Shown piece after piece: positions 1 through 7,940 of a DNA stretch of 64,000 nt. Numbering within the stretch: position 1 is the stretch's first letter; each line of letters opens with the position of its first letter. Both the position numbers and the translations under genes were made by a program. The notes below the pieces were generated by a model. It did not search any database, was not told where the DNA came from, and saw only the letters and a program-made list of their open reading frames with translations. Source of the stretch: Streptomyces lanatus (GTDB lineage: Bacteria; Actinomycetota; Actinomycetes; Streptomycetales; Streptomycetaceae). The stretch spans positions 159,441-223,440 of the forward strand of contig NZ_BNBM01000019.1 in the NCBI RefSeq assembly GCF_014655715.1, given 5' to 3'.

Positions 1-1108
1 CGGCGCCGGGTATGGGGTGCCAGTGCGGCTGCACCTCCCTGGTCACCAACTCGGGTGCGATTTCCCGGAGTTCACGCAGCACCTCATCCGCCAGGTCCGC
101 ACGGACGGGCGCCGGAGCGGGATGGTGGTCCGGCGCCACATCCCGCAGCCGCTCCCGGCAGACATCGGCGATCTGCTCCAGCCATCGCCGTACGTCAATG
201 CTGTAGCGGTCGATCCTGAAGCCGCCGTCGGACCCGGCCAGCCAGAGCGCGGTGAGCGCGTCATCGGACAGCTCGGAGGCGTGCAGCCGCGTGACGTCCG
301 CCAGCAGAACGGCGGCCGCGGTGCCCGGCGGCTGCAGGACGTCGTCGTACCGGGCCGTGTCACGGACGACCTCCCGTGCCGTGTATTCGAACCATTCCCC
401 GGAGAACCGCGAGACGAGTTCTGAGAACCCGAAGTTCCAGGAACTGTCACGGCGGGTGATGTCGATGGGCGGCCAGTCGACCCGCAGGTCGTCGCGGATG
501 ACCGCGAAGGGGTACCCGAACGGGTCGCTCAGCTCGACAAACCTGTCGTAGCGCCCCTTGGCCACCGTCACGGAGTGCGCCTTCAGGATCCGCAGCAGCA
601 GCCGGAAGCCGAGCTCCTCATCGGCCTCGACAACGGCCGACCGCAGCGCCGCGACCGTACCGGGCACGGGGACCGCACGCACCAGGTCCGCCTCGACCGC
701 CCCGATCTCGGCGAGTACGGCGTCCCGCATCGCCCCCTTCGCCGGCGCGCGAGGGCCATTCGGCGGCTTGATGACGCTCACATACTTCGTGGCAGCCCGC
801 GGGCGCTTCGGCGCGGGCGGCGGATACGCCTCTGACCAGGCACGCAGCCAGGACCTTATGGTCGTCCCCCGAGCCGTCGGATCGAACCTTCCCCGGTCGG
901 CGGCCAGCCACAGGGTCCGGATCACCTCGTCCGTCAGGTCGGACTCCAGCAGGCTCCGGGCATCCTCGCCGAGCTGCTCGTCCCCCTCGACCTCGCCCTC
1001 GGGCAACGGCAGCAGCTCGCCCCCCGCCCTCCCGGCGAGGCCGCTGAGCCCGAAGTCCGCGTCGTACATCACGTAGTACGGCTCGTCCTGCTCCTCCGGC
1101 TGTGCCAT
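1..1108 (-). CDS. Hypothetical protein, C-terminus cut by window edge
   Basis: An open frame starts at ATG 1108 and runs off the left edge without a stop, giving at least 369 residues. The start is preceded by a purine-rich AAGGACGGGGG run that can serve as ribosome binding site. I recognise no family. The protein is acidic at the N-terminus and contains an internal duplication: residues 58-91 (LTDEVIRTLWLAADRGRF...) and 280-313 (LSDDALTALWLAGSDGGF...) share an LxDxxxxxLWLA pattern followed by a basic RSWL/RRWL stretch. This suggests two copies of a small helical module. No signal peptide or membrane segment is seen, so it is probably cytoplasmic. It lies downstream of ssrA on the same strand, separated from it by a hairpin terminator, so it is likely transcribed alone. 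Function is unknown. Confidence 0.75.
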   Translation of the reverse strand, partial: MAQPEEQDEPYYVMYDADFGLSGLAGRAGGELLPLPEGEVEGDEQLGEDARSLLESDLTDEVIRTLWLAADRGRFDPTARGTTIRSWLRAWSEAYPPPAPKRPRAATKYVSVIKPPNGPRAPAKGAMRDAVLAEIGAVEADLVRAVPVPGTVAALRSAVVEADEELGFRLLLRILKAHSVTVAKGRYDRFVELSDPFGYPFAVIRDDLRVDWPPIDITRRDSSWNFGFSELVSRFSGEWFEYTAREVVRDTARYDDVLQPPGTAAAVLLADVTRLHASELSDDALTALWLAGSDGGFRIDRYSIDVRRWLEQIADVCRERLRDVAPDHHPAPAPVRADLADEVLRELREIAPELVTREVQPHWHPIPGA

Positions 1109-1137
1109 CGTCCCCCGTCCTTCGCGCTACCGGCATG

Positions 1138-1175
1138 ACAAAGGCCCCGCTGCCCTAGAGCAGTGAGGCCTTTGT
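1138..1175 (-). terminator. Hairpin terminator after ssrA
   Basis: ACAAAGGCC (1138-1146) pairs with GGCCTTTGT (1167-1175), and the inner GCTGC/GCAGT segments extend the stem. It lies 15 bases past the 3' end of the tmRNA gene and before the start of the leftmost gene, so it probably ends ssrA transcription. Confidence 0.75.
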
Positions 1176-1189
1176 CCACATGGGATGAG

Positions 1190-1555
1190 TGGAGATGGCG
1201 GGAATCGAACCCGCGTCCAACGGTGCGGAATCAGGGCTTCTCCGTGTGCAGTTCGCTGTGATTTTCTCGGCCCCGGCGATCACGCGAACAAGTCGCCGAC
1301 GGGCCCAGTCACTGTTAGATTTCCCTCTTCACCCCGTGACCGGGATCAAGGTTTAGTTCCCTAGCTGATGCCAGGATCCGGGTCGGGAACAGCCCCGGGC
1401 TGACACTTCGCAAGTCGCTACTTAGGCAGCGAGGGCGAAGGAATCGCGCTTGGTATTGGCGATTATTTTTTGCGACATATGGTTTACGAGATCATTGCCG
1501 CTTCCTCGACACGCTTCCCCTGCTTCGACAGCCGCTGTCGAAACCGATCATCCCC
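1190..1555 (-). ncRNA. ssrA: tmRNA (ssrA)
   Basis: Transfer-messenger RNA that with SmpB rescues ribosomes stalled on mRNA lacking a stop codon and adds a degradation tag. Read on the minus strand, the 5' end GGGGATG (from 1555) pairs with CATCTCC (1197-1191) to form the acceptor stem. The T-arm sequence GGTTCGATTCCCGCC precedes the 3' end, the discriminator A is at 1190, and the terminal CCA is not encoded. The GGTTTCGAC element typical of tmRNA 5' ends is present. The tag frame is 1460-1422 and reads ANTKRDSFALAA then TAA, with the usual hydrophobic ALAA end. From memory, the S. coelicolor tag is longer (an SQQ-containing version), so this tag looks shortened while keeping both ends. smpB lies just upstream on the same strand. 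Confidence 0.95.
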
Positions 1556-1572
1556 ATGTTGTTTTTTCAATC

Positions 1573-1589
1573 CCTCCGGAGACCGGAGG
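1573..1589 (-). terminator. Short hairpin between smpB and ssrA
   Basis: CCTCCGG (1573-1579) and CCGGAGG (1583-1589) form a perfect 7-bp stem with a 3-base loop. On the minus strand it is followed by GATTGAAAAAAC. It could weakly terminate smpB or be part of the ssrA leader; the stem is short. Confidence 0.4.
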
Positions 1590-1667
1590 AGGGCGCACCC
1601 TCTGTGAGGTGCAGGTCCATCGTACGTGACCAACGCACGACGATGCCAGCCAATTCCCGGCGGCCTC

Positions 1668-2222
1668 CTACACGCCCCGCTGCCGCCGCTTCGCCGCCGC
1701 GATCGCGCGGTCCGACTCCCGCCGGTCCTGCTTCTCGCGCAGGGTCTGACGCTTGTCGTACTCCTTCTTGCCTCGTGCGAGGGCGATCTCGGCCTTCGCG
1801 CGGCCGTCCTTGAAGTACAGGGCGAGCGGCACGATGGTGTGGCCCGTCTCCTGGGACTTGGCCTCCAGCTTGTCGATCTCCTCGCGGTGCAGGAGCAGCT
1901 TGCGCTTGCGGCGCGCGGAGTGGTTGGTCCAGCTGCCCTGGTGATACTCCGGGATGTGGGCGTTGTGCAGCCACGCCTCGCCCCGGTCGATCTGGACGAA
2001 GCCGTCGGTCAGCGACGTCCGGCCCTCGCGCAGCGACTTGACCTCGGTGCCCATGAGGACGAGGCCCGCCTCATAGGTGTCGATGATCGCGTAGTCGTGC
2101 CGGGCCTTCTTGTTCTGGGCGACGATCTTGCGCTTGCCGCCCTTCTCGCCTTCCCTGGCCTTCGCGGCCGTCCCGCCCTGCTTGGGCTGGGACTCCTTCG
2201 GTACGTACATTCCCTTGCTCAT
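1668..2222 (-). CDS. smpB: SsrA-binding protein SmpB
   Basis: SmpB binds the tRNA-like domain of tmRNA and delivers it to stalled ribosomes for trans-translation. The 184-residue protein has the characteristic QNKKARHDYAIIDTYEAG start of the beta-barrel fold, TEVKSLREGRTSL, and a basic tail ending KRRQRGV, the part that enters the empty mRNA channel. The N-terminus carries an extra ~30-residue basic extension before the conserved core. I start it at ATG 2222 (MSKGMYVPKES), behind a GGACGG run; an in-frame ATG at 2234 has no binding site, and 2210 is a third option. It lies directly upstream of its RNA partner ssrA, an arrangement conserved in actinobacteria. Confidence 0.95.
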   Translation of the reverse strand: MSKGMYVPKESQPKQGGTAAKAREGEKGGKRKIVAQNKKARHDYAIIDTYEAGLVLMGTEVKSLREGRTSLTDGFVQIDRGEAWLHNAHIPEYHQGSWTNHSARRKRKLLLHREEIDKLEAKSQETGHTIVPLALYFKDGRAKAEIALARGKKEYDKRQTLREKQDRRESDRAIAAAKRRQRGV

Positions 2223-2294
2223 AGTGCCGTCCATTTTCGCACTACGGAGGGGGTGCGGGGAAAGCCGATTTACTAGGTCGGTCCACTACTCGGT

Positions 2295-3461
2295 CTACGA
2301 CTCGCCGAGGCCGCTCAGGACCGTCTCGGCCCGCCCCAGCACACCGCGGTCGGCCTCCAGGTCGGGGGTGATGCCCCGGCCGTCGACGGTCCGCCCGGAG
2401 GGGGTGCGGTAGTGGCCGACGGTCAGCTCGGCGACGGAGCCGTCGGGCAGCCGGCTCGGCATCTGTACCGAACCCTTGCCGAAGGTGCGGGTGCCCACGA
2501 CGACCGCGCGACCGCGGTCCTGGAGGGCGCCGGTGAGCAGTTCGGCGGCGCTCATGGTGCCGCCGTCGACGACCGCGACGAGCGGCCGGCCGGTGTCGCC
2601 GCCGGGTTCGGCGTGCAGGGCGCGCTGGGCGCCGTCGACGTCGTAGGTGGCGACGAGGCCGCCGTCGAGGAAGGCGGAGGCGGCGGTGACGGCCTCGGTG
2701 ACCAGACCGCCGGAGTTGCCCCGCAGGTCGAGGACGATGCCGGTGGCGGCCGGGGCCTTGCGTACGGCGGCTCGGACCTCGTCGCCCGCGCCCTTGGTGA
2801 AGGACGCGATCCGGATGACGGTGATGCCGCCGGCGAGCGACCGAACGGTGACCGGGTCGATGGACATCCGGGCGCGCCGCAGTGTGAGGTCCCACGCGCG
2901 CGTGCCCCGTTCCACGCCCAGCCGCACGCTCGTACCGGCCGGCGTGTCCAGCGTGTCGCCCCTGAGTAAGGCGACGACCTCGGTCACCGGACGCCCGTCG
3001 ACCTCGGCGCCGTCGACGCTGCGCAGCCGGTCTCCCGCGCGGATCCCTGCGGTGGCCGCGGGCGATCCGGGCCGCACCTTCGACACCTCGATACGGCCGT
3101 CCCGCTCACGCCGGGCCCACAGCCCGACGCCGGTGTACGCGCCGTCCAGGGCCTCCTCGAACTCCTCGTACTCGCCCTGGGAGTAGACGGCGCCCCAGCG
3201 GTCGCCGCTGCGGCTGACCGCGCGTTCGGCGGCCTCCATGGGGGACTCGCCGGCGGCCATGGCCTCGGCGGCGGCCTCGGCGACGTCCTCGGGCCGCCCC
3301 GCGGGTACGGCCGAACGGGCCTCGTCGGCCGGGGATTTCCGGTCAGGGCCGGGCAGCGAGCCGGTCGCGGCACCGGCGACGAGCACGCTCGCGAAGACCA
3401 ATGTCAGGGCGGCCCCGCGGCCGAAGCGGCGGGGCTGACAGAACAGGTCACGACCTGACAT
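2295..3461 (-). CDS. Secreted S41 (C-terminal processing) peptidase with PDZ domain
   Basis: A tail-specific/C-terminal processing protease of family S41 that would degrade or trim exported proteins at the outer face of the membrane. The 388-residue product begins with a basic segment and a hydrophobic stretch (LTLVFASVLVAGAATG) that looks like a signal peptide or anchor. A PDZ domain follows (PGSPAATAGIRAGDRLRSVDG region), then the protease core with the nucleophile serine in GGTMSAAELLTGAL and the catalytic lysine in RTFGKGSVQMPS. I chose ATG 3461 because the longer frame to 3533 would put 24 non-conserved residues before the signal sequence. It sits between ftsX and smpB on the same strand, an order conserved in Streptomyces, but a strong hairpin upstream suggests its own promoter. 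Confidence 0.9.
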   Translation of the reverse strand: MSGRDLFCQPRRFGRGAALTLVFASVLVAGAATGSLPGPDRKSPADEARSAVPAGRPEDVAEAAAEAMAAGESPMEAAERAVSRSGDRWGAVYSQGEYEEFEEALDGAYTGVGLWARRERDGRIEVSKVRPGSPAATAGIRAGDRLRSVDGAEVDGRPVTEVVALLRGDTLDTPAGTSVRLGVERGTRAWDLTLRRARMSIDPVTVRSLAGGITVIRIASFTKGAGDEVRAAVRKAPAATGIVLDLRGNSGGLVTEAVTAASAFLDGGLVATYDVDGAQRALHAEPGGDTGRPLVAVVDGGTMSAAELLTGALQDRGRAVVVGTRTFGKGSVQMPSRLPDGSVAELTVGHYRTPSGRTVDGRGITPDLEADRGVLGRAETVLSGLGES

Positions 3462-3484
3462 GCCGGTGAGTCTAGGACAACGCG

Positions 3485-3520
3485 AAGGGGCCGTACGGTG
3501 CCTTGCCCGTACGGCCCCCT
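3485..3520 (-). terminator. Terminator after ftsX
   Basis: A 14-bp perfect stem, AAGGGGCCGTACGG (3485-3498) with CCGTACGGCCCCTT (3507-3520), has an 8-base loop. It lies 9 bases downstream of the ftsX stop codon and separates ftsEX from the protease gene. Confidence 0.85.
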
Positions 3521-3529
3521 TGGCGTTGG

Positions 3530-4447
3530 TCACACCTTCAGGTACTTGCGCAGCGCGAAGAACGCCGCCAACGCCGGCATCAGCAGGCTTGTCGCGAGGA
3601 TGAGCGGCAGCTTCGTCAACACCGCGTCCCAGCCGATGAAGTTGATCAGATTCAGTTTCTCCGACAGGGCCAGGCCGTGGTCGATGATGAAGTACCGGGC
3701 GACCACCAGGAAGCCACAGGCGACCGTGCCGCCGATGAGCCCGGCGACCGCGGCCTCCATGATGAACGGCGCCTGGATGTAGAAGCCGGAGGCGCCGACC
3801 AGCCGCATGATGCCGGTCTCACGCCGCCGGCTGAACGCCGAGACCCGCACGGTGTTGACGATCAGCATCAGCGCGACGACCAGCATCAGCGCCATCACCG
3901 CCCGCGCGGCCCAGTTCATGCCGTTCAGCAGCCCGAACAGGTTGTCCAGGATGCCCTTCTGGTCCTGCACGGACTGCACACCGTCACGCCCGTCGAAGGC
4001 GGTCGCGATGACCTGGTACTTCTCCGGGTCCTTCAGCTTGATCCGGTACGACTCCTGCATCTGGTCCGGCGTCAGGGAGGCGGCCAGCGGGGAGTCGCCG
4101 AACTGCTCCTTGTAGTGCTTGTACGCCTGGTCCTGCGACTCGTACGTCACCTTCTCGACGACCGTCATCTTGTCCAGGTCGCCGAGGATCTCCTTCTTCT
4201 GGTCGTCGGTGACCGCACCCTTGGCGCAGTTGGGGTCGGACTCGGCGTCGCTCTTGTTGCAGAGGAAGACGGAGACGTTGACCTTGTCGTACCAGTAGCC
4301 CTTCATCGTGTTGACCTGGTCGCTCATCAGGAGCGACCCGCCGAACAGGGCGAGCGACAGGGCTACGGAGACGATGACGGCGAACGTCATCGTCAGATTG
4401 CGGCGGAGACCGACACCGATCTCGGAGAGTACGAACTGGGCGCGCAT
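3530..4447 (-). CDS. ftsX: Cell division ABC transporter permease FtsX
   Basis: FtsX is the membrane partner of the FtsE ATPase; the pair transmits a signal across the membrane to cell-wall hydrolases at division sites. The 305-residue protein has the family architecture: a cytoplasmic start, TM1 (near residues 20-42), a large extracytoplasmic domain (about 43-190, including two cysteines, CNKS and NCAKG, that could form a disulfide), then three closely spaced C-terminal membrane segments ending in FFALRKYLKV. In actinobacteria the extracellular loop contacts NlpC/P60 hydrolases such as RipC. ftsE is 38 bp upstream on the same strand, so the two form an operon. Confidence 0.96.
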   Translation of the reverse strand: MRAQFVLSEIGVGLRRNLTMTFAVIVSVALSLALFGGSLLMSDQVNTMKGYWYDKVNVSVFLCNKSDAESDPNCAKGAVTDDQKKEILGDLDKMTVVEKVTYESQDQAYKHYKEQFGDSPLAASLTPDQMQESYRIKLKDPEKYQVIATAFDGRDGVQSVQDQKGILDNLFGLLNGMNWAARAVMALMLVVALMLIVNTVRVSAFSRRRETGIMRLVGASGFYIQAPFIMEAAVAGLIGGTVACGFLVVARYFIIDHGLALSEKLNLINFIGWDAVLTKLPLILATSLLMPALAAFFALRKYLKV

Positions 4448-4485
4448 GGCGTCTGGTTAAGCCTTTCCGTGGAGCGTGTCGGCGG

Positions 4486-5175
4486 TCAGTGCTGGTAGCC
4501 GTAGACGCCGCGTGCCTGGTCGCGGACGAGGCGGCCCTTCTCCAGCTCGATGACGCGCTTGCGCATCTGGTCCACGATGTTCTGATCGTGCGTGGCCATC
4601 ACGACCGTCGTGCCCGTCCGGTTGATCCGGTCGAGCAGCTTCATGATGCCGACGGAGGTCTGCGGGTCGAGGTTGCCGGTGGGCTCGTCGCAGATGAGCA
4701 GCTTCGGACGGTTCACGAAGGCGCGGGCGATGGCCACCCGCTGCTGCTCACCACCCGACAGCTCGCCGGGCATCCGGTCCTCCTTGCCGCCGAGCCCGAC
4801 GAGGTCGAGCACCTGCGGCACGGACTTGCGGATCTCGCCGCGCGACTTGCCGATGACCTCCTGGGCGAAGGCGACGTTCTCGCCGACCGTCTTGTTCGGC
4901 AGCAGCCGGAAGTCCTGGAACACCGTCCCCAGCTGGCGCCGCATCTGCGGGACCTTCCAGTTGGAGAGGCGCGCGAGGTCCTTGCCCAGAATGTGCACCT
5001 GTCCATGGCTGGCCCGCTCCTCGCGGAGGATCAGCCGCAGGAAGGTGGACTTTCCGGAGCCGGAGGACCCCACGAGGAACACGAACTCGCCCTTCTCCAC
5101 TTCCAGGGACACATCCCTGAGTGCGGGGCGGGTCTGCTTGGGGTAGACCTTGGAGACGTTGTCGAATCGGATCAC
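4486..5175 (-). CDS. ftsE: Cell division ATP-binding protein FtsE
   Basis: ATPase of the FtsEX complex. The 229 residues contain Walker A (GSSGSGKST), Q-loop (FQDFRLL), ABC signature (LSGGEQQR), Walker B (LLICDEPTGNLD) and the H-loop (MATHDQN). I start it at GTG 5175 (VIRFDNVSKVYP), because family members begin with this MIxFxxVxKxY strand; the open frame continues upstream but without conserved sequence. No strong ribosome binding site precedes the GTG. The C-terminus is slightly extended (RDQARGVYGYQH) as in other actinobacterial FtsE. It is first in the ftsE-ftsX operon, and the 278-bp gap to the divergent small gene at 5454 must contain its promoter. Confidence 0.96.
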   Translation of the reverse strand: MIRFDNVSKVYPKQTRPALRDVSLEVEKGEFVFLVGSSGSGKSTFLRLILREERASHGQVHILGKDLARLSNWKVPQMRRQLGTVFQDFRLLPNKTVGENVAFAQEVIGKSRGEIRKSVPQVLDLVGLGGKEDRMPGELSGGEQQRVAIARAFVNRPKLLICDEPTGNLDPQTSVGIMKLLDRINRTGTTVVMATHDQNIVDQMRKRVIELEKGRLVRDQARGVYGYQH

Positions 5176-5453
5176 GGATGCACCACGGGTAGCCGGGGGT
5201 AGATGAGCGTGACCATACGCGAACCAGGGGTGGGGGCGCAGTCGCCGGAAGGGGTTGCGTAGAGCTTGTGCGTTTTTGTGCCGGTCAGGTGACGCCCTCC
5301 CAGCCACACACGGCCCGCAGCCGCGAGACAATGGAACCCACCACTCCGCAGGCGCCCGAGCCGCACACGGAGGAACCTGGCATTGTAGAAGGGGGAACGT
5401 TCCACGGGCCGAACCCGTTGAACCCCCGGAGGGACTCGCAAGGAGGGTGGCGC

Positions 5454-5645
5454 ATGACGTACGACCGGCTGGTGTGCGCGAACTGTGCCGCGCCCGTGAG
5501 TGAGGGCCGCTGCCCCGTGTGCCGGGCGAACCGTGAGCGGCTGCAGCAGGAGAACTTGTTCGCGGGTCTGAACCCGATGACGCTGATCGCCCTGCTGGCA
5601 GTGCTGATCGCGGCGGTCGCGCTGCTGGCGCACCAGACAGCGTAA
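5454..5645 (+). CDS. Small zinc-ribbon membrane protein
   Basis: A 63-residue protein beginning at ATG 5454 behind a very strong AAGGAGGGTGG ribosome binding site. The N-terminal half holds two Cys pairs (CANC near residue 8 and CPVC near residue 21) that would form a zinc ribbon. The C-terminal half is a single hydrophobic helix (LNPMTLIALLAVLIAAVALLA). The predicted topology is a cytoplasmic zinc knuckle tethered to the membrane. It is transcribed divergently from ftsE. I know of no assigned function; conserved hypotheticals of this kind occur at this locus in Streptomyces. The strong binding site and coherent domain layout make it a real gene. Confidence 0.85.
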   Translation: MTYDRLVCANCAAPVSEGRCPVCRANRERLQQENLFAGLNPMTLIALLAVLIAAVALLAHQTA

Positions 5646-5676
5646 GAGGCATTCGCTCCACCGCACGCGGACATGA

Positions 5677-5713
5677 CGAGGGGCCCGGAGCGAAGCACGC
5701 TCCGGGCCCCTCG
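5677..5713. terminator. Bidirectional terminator
   Basis: A 16-bp perfect stem, CGAGGGGCCCGGAGCG (5677-5692) with CGCTCCGGGCCCCTCG (5698-5713), has a 5-base loop. It lies between two convergent genes ending at 5645 and 5756 and probably serves both. Confidence 0.9.
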
Positions 5714-5755
5714 ACCGTACGACGTCAGTCACACGGCGTGCACGACGGGCTACCG

Positions 5756-6388
5756 TCAGGCAGCTGCACCGCTGCGACCACCCGCGAGACGCGGCAGGAC
5801 GCGGAAGCCGATGCCACCGGCGATCATCGTGGCGGCACCGATCAGCAGGAACGCGGTCTGACCGGCACCGGTCTCGGCGAGCTCGTCGCCGCCGCCCTGG
5901 GCGGCGTTGTTGGCGCCCGCACCCGTGCCCGTGCCGGTGTTGTCGTCCGCACCGGTGTCGCCGAGGCCGCTGGAGCCCTCCTCCTGGGTGGAGGTGCCGC
6001 CGTCGGGGTCGGTGTTGTTGTTGCCGTTACCGTTCCCGTTGCCATTCCCGTTTCCGTTGCCATTGCCGTTCCCGTTGCCCGGGTCGGTCGGCTCGGTGGT
6101 CGGGTCCTCGGTGGGCTCCTGCGGCTCGGTCGGCTCCTCGGTGGGCTCCGTCGGGTCCGTGGGCTCCTCGGTCGGGATGTCCGTCGGGATGTCCGTGGGA
6201 ATGTCGGTCGGCGGGTCCGTGGGAGCCGGCGGCTCGGTCGGGTCCTCGCCCACGCACAGGATGCCGAGCAGGCAGTCGTCCTCGGCCTCCGCGGCAGAAG
6301 CGGCACCCGCAGCCGTGAGCGAGGCACCGGCGGCGATCACGGCGCCGGCCGCGAGGCGCGCGATGCGGATCCGCGTCTTCTTAGTCAT
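5756..6388 (-). CDS. LAxTG sortase-anchored surface protein with PT and GN repeats
   Basis: A secreted 210-residue protein that sortase would link to the cell wall. It starts at ATG 6388 behind GGGGGTAG, with a basic start (MTKKTRIRIARL) and signal peptide ending near AGAASA-AEA. The short mature N-terminus has two cysteines (DDCLLGILCVG). A low-complexity stalk follows: Pro/Thr/Glu repeats including three PTDI units, ten consecutive Gly-Asn dipeptides (6020-6079), then a Gly/Thr-rich stretch. The C-terminus is a sorting signal: LAETG, a hydrophobic helix (TAFLLIGAATMIAGGIGF) and a basic tail. LAxTG is the motif used by the class E sortases of Streptomyces. There is no enzymatic domain, so it looks like a wall spacer or surface stalk. 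No sortase gene is nearby. Confidence 0.9.
   Translation of the reverse strand: MTKKTRIRIARLAAGAVIAAGASLTAAGAASAAEAEDDCLLGILCVGEDPTEPPAPTDPPTDIPTDIPTDIPTEEPTDPTEPTEEPTEPQEPTEDPTTEPTDPGNGNGNGNGNGNGNGNGNGNNNTDPDGGTSTQEEGSSGLGDTGADDNTGTGTGAGANNAAQGGGDELAETGAGQTAFLLIGAATMIAGGIGFRVLPRLAGGRSGAAA
6020..6079 (-). repeat. Gly-Asn dipeptide repeat tract
   Basis: Sixty bases encode ten consecutive Gly-Asn pairs inside the LAxTG protein. Codon use alternates (GGC/GGG/GGA/GGT with AAC/AAT), so the peptide rather than the DNA repeat seems to be preserved. Confidence 0.85.
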
Positions 6389-6694
6389 CTGGTTGCTACC
6401 CCCAGTAGCCGAATCGTCAATGAGGCTGCACTCAGGGGCAGGGCCGTGATCAACGGGGTAGCAGAACATGAGCCCCCCGGTTCACATGCGCCCCAGAGAT
6501 ACGCATGCCACGCTTTACCCTTCCCATTTTTCAAGAGCACGTCAAGGCCGATCCGAGCGGGATGTCCAAATGCGGGCTCTTTGATGGGGGTTGGAAGCTG
6601 TGAGTGTGATGTAAAACCCAGACATGCAGGCACAGAAAAGGCAACTGCCGCCGAGGTGGCGGCAGTTGCCTTGTCGACAAAGCAACGTCGTCGG
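6389..6694. other. Intergenic region between prfB and the LAxTG gene
   Basis: These 306 bases hold the prfB terminator at 6638-6672. The remaining ~250 bases upstream of the LAxTG gene are less G+C-rich (for example TTTTTCAAGAGCACG near 6529) and should contain its promoter and a leader of unknown length. No coding sequence is supported. Confidence 0.5.
6638..6672 (-). terminator. Terminator after prfB
   Basis: A 15-bp perfect stem, AAGGCAACTGCCGCC (6638-6652) with GGCGGCAGTTGCCTT (6658-6672), has a GAGGT loop. It is about 20 bases past the prfB stop. Confidence 0.9.
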
Positions 6695-7801
6695 CTACTT
6701 CTCCTGCTGCTTGCGCCAGCGAATTCCGGCCTCCAGGAAACCCTCGATCTCACCGTTGAAAACGGCCTCGGGGTTACCGACCTCGAACTCGGTCCGCAGA
6801 TCCTTGACCATCTGGTACGGGTGCAGCACGTACGACCGCATCTGGTTGCCCCAGGAGTTGCCGCCGTCGCCCTTGAGGGCGTCCATCTTGGCCTGCTCCT
6901 CCTGGCGGCGGCGCTCGAGCAGCTTCGCCTGGAGGACGTTCATCGCGGTGGCCTTGTTCTGGATCTGCGACCGCTCGTTCTGGCAGGAGACGACGATGCC
7001 GGTGGGGATGTGGGTGAGCCGCACCGCGGAGTCGGTGGTGTTCACGCCCTGGCCGCCGGGACCGGAGGACCGGTAGACGTCGACCCGCAGCTCGGACTCG
7101 TCGATCTCGATGTGGTCGGTCTGCTCGACCACGGGCAGCACCTCGACGCCCGCGAAGGACGTCTGGCGGCGGCCCTGGTTGTCGAAGGGCGAGATGCGCA
7201 CGAGGCGGTGGGTGCCCTGCTCGACCGAGAGGGTGCCGTAGGCGTACGGCACCTGCACGGCGAAGGTGGTCGACTTGATGCCGGCCTCTTCGGCGTACGA
7301 CGTCTCGTAGACCTCGGTCTTGTAGCCCTTCTGCTCCGCCCAGCGCAGATACATCCGCTGGAGCTTCTCGGCGAAGTCGGCGGCGTCGACGCCGCCCGCC
7401 TCCGCGCGGATGTTGACGAGCGCCTCACGGGCGTCGTACTCACCGCTGAGCAGCGTGCGGACCTCCATCTCGTCCAGTGCCTTCTTGACGGCGGCGAGCT
7501 CGGACTCGGCCTCGGCACGGGTGTCCGGGTCGTCCTCCTCCTCGGCCATCTCGAAGAGAACGCCGAGGTCGTCGATACGACCGCGGAGGGCCTCGGCCTT
7601 CCGCACCTCCGCCTGGAGGTGGGAGAGCTTGCTGGTGATCTTCTGCGCCTCGTCCGGGTTGTCCCACAGGGACGGCGCGGCCGCCTGCTCCTCGAGCACG
7701 GCGATGTCTGCCCTCAGCTTGTCGAGGTCCAGAACGGCCTCGATCGACTCCATGGTCGAGGAGAGGGACTTGAGCTCTTCGGATACATCGACGACTGCCA
7801 C
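6695..7801 (-). CDS. prfB: Peptide chain release factor 2
   Basis: RF2 terminates translation at UGA and UAA codons. The 368-residue protein has the catalytic GGQ loop (GPGGQGVNTTDSAVR), the SPF anticodon-like tripeptide that specifies RF2 (RISPFDNQGRRQTSF) and an N-terminal helical domain starting MAVVDVSEELKSL. The reading frame is continuous from ATG 7801. There is no in-frame UGA and shifted N-terminal segment, so the programmed +1 frameshift that autoregulates RF2 in E. coli and many bacteria is absent here. It is followed by a strong terminator; upstream, 135 bp separate it from pkaB on the same strand. Confidence 0.97.
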   Translation of the reverse strand: MAVVDVSEELKSLSSTMESIEAVLDLDKLRADIAVLEEQAAAPSLWDNPDEAQKITSKLSHLQAEVRKAEALRGRIDDLGVLFEMAEEEDDPDTRAEAESELAAVKKALDEMEVRTLLSGEYDAREALVNIRAEAGGVDAADFAEKLQRMYLRWAEQKGYKTEVYETSYAEEAGIKSTTFAVQVPYAYGTLSVEQGTHRLVRISPFDNQGRRQTSFAGVEVLPVVEQTDHIEIDESELRVDVYRSSGPGGQGVNTTDSAVRLTHIPTGIVVSCQNERSQIQNKATAMNVLQAKLLERRRQEEQAKMDALKGDGGNSWGNQMRSYVLHPYQMVKDLRTEFEVGNPEAVFNGEIEGFLEAGIRWRKQQEK

Positions 7802-7868
7802 GCCTCCAGCGTAACGGCTCCGCCAGGCGGGCAGAGCCGGGTGACCGCCGCCTGCGGGGGACCCGGGT

Positions 7869-7940
7869 CACCAGTGGGTCTGCTGGGGAGGGGCTCAGGA
7901 GCGCCGGGGCCACCAGTGGGTCCGCCGGGGTGGGGCTCAG
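7869..7940. repeat. Two imperfect 30-bp direct repeats at the 3' end of pkaB
   Basis: CACCAGTGGGT followed by a G-rich stretch ending GGGGCTCAG occurs at 7869-7898 and 7911-7940, with about 27 of 30 positions identical and a 42-bp period. The second copy includes the pkaB stop codon, suggesting a local duplication of the gene's 3' end. Confidence 0.6.

Noticed and set aside
6695..7801. Programmed +1 frameshift in prfB
   Set aside because: The RF2 frame is continuous from ATG to stop with no internal TGA at the N-terminus.
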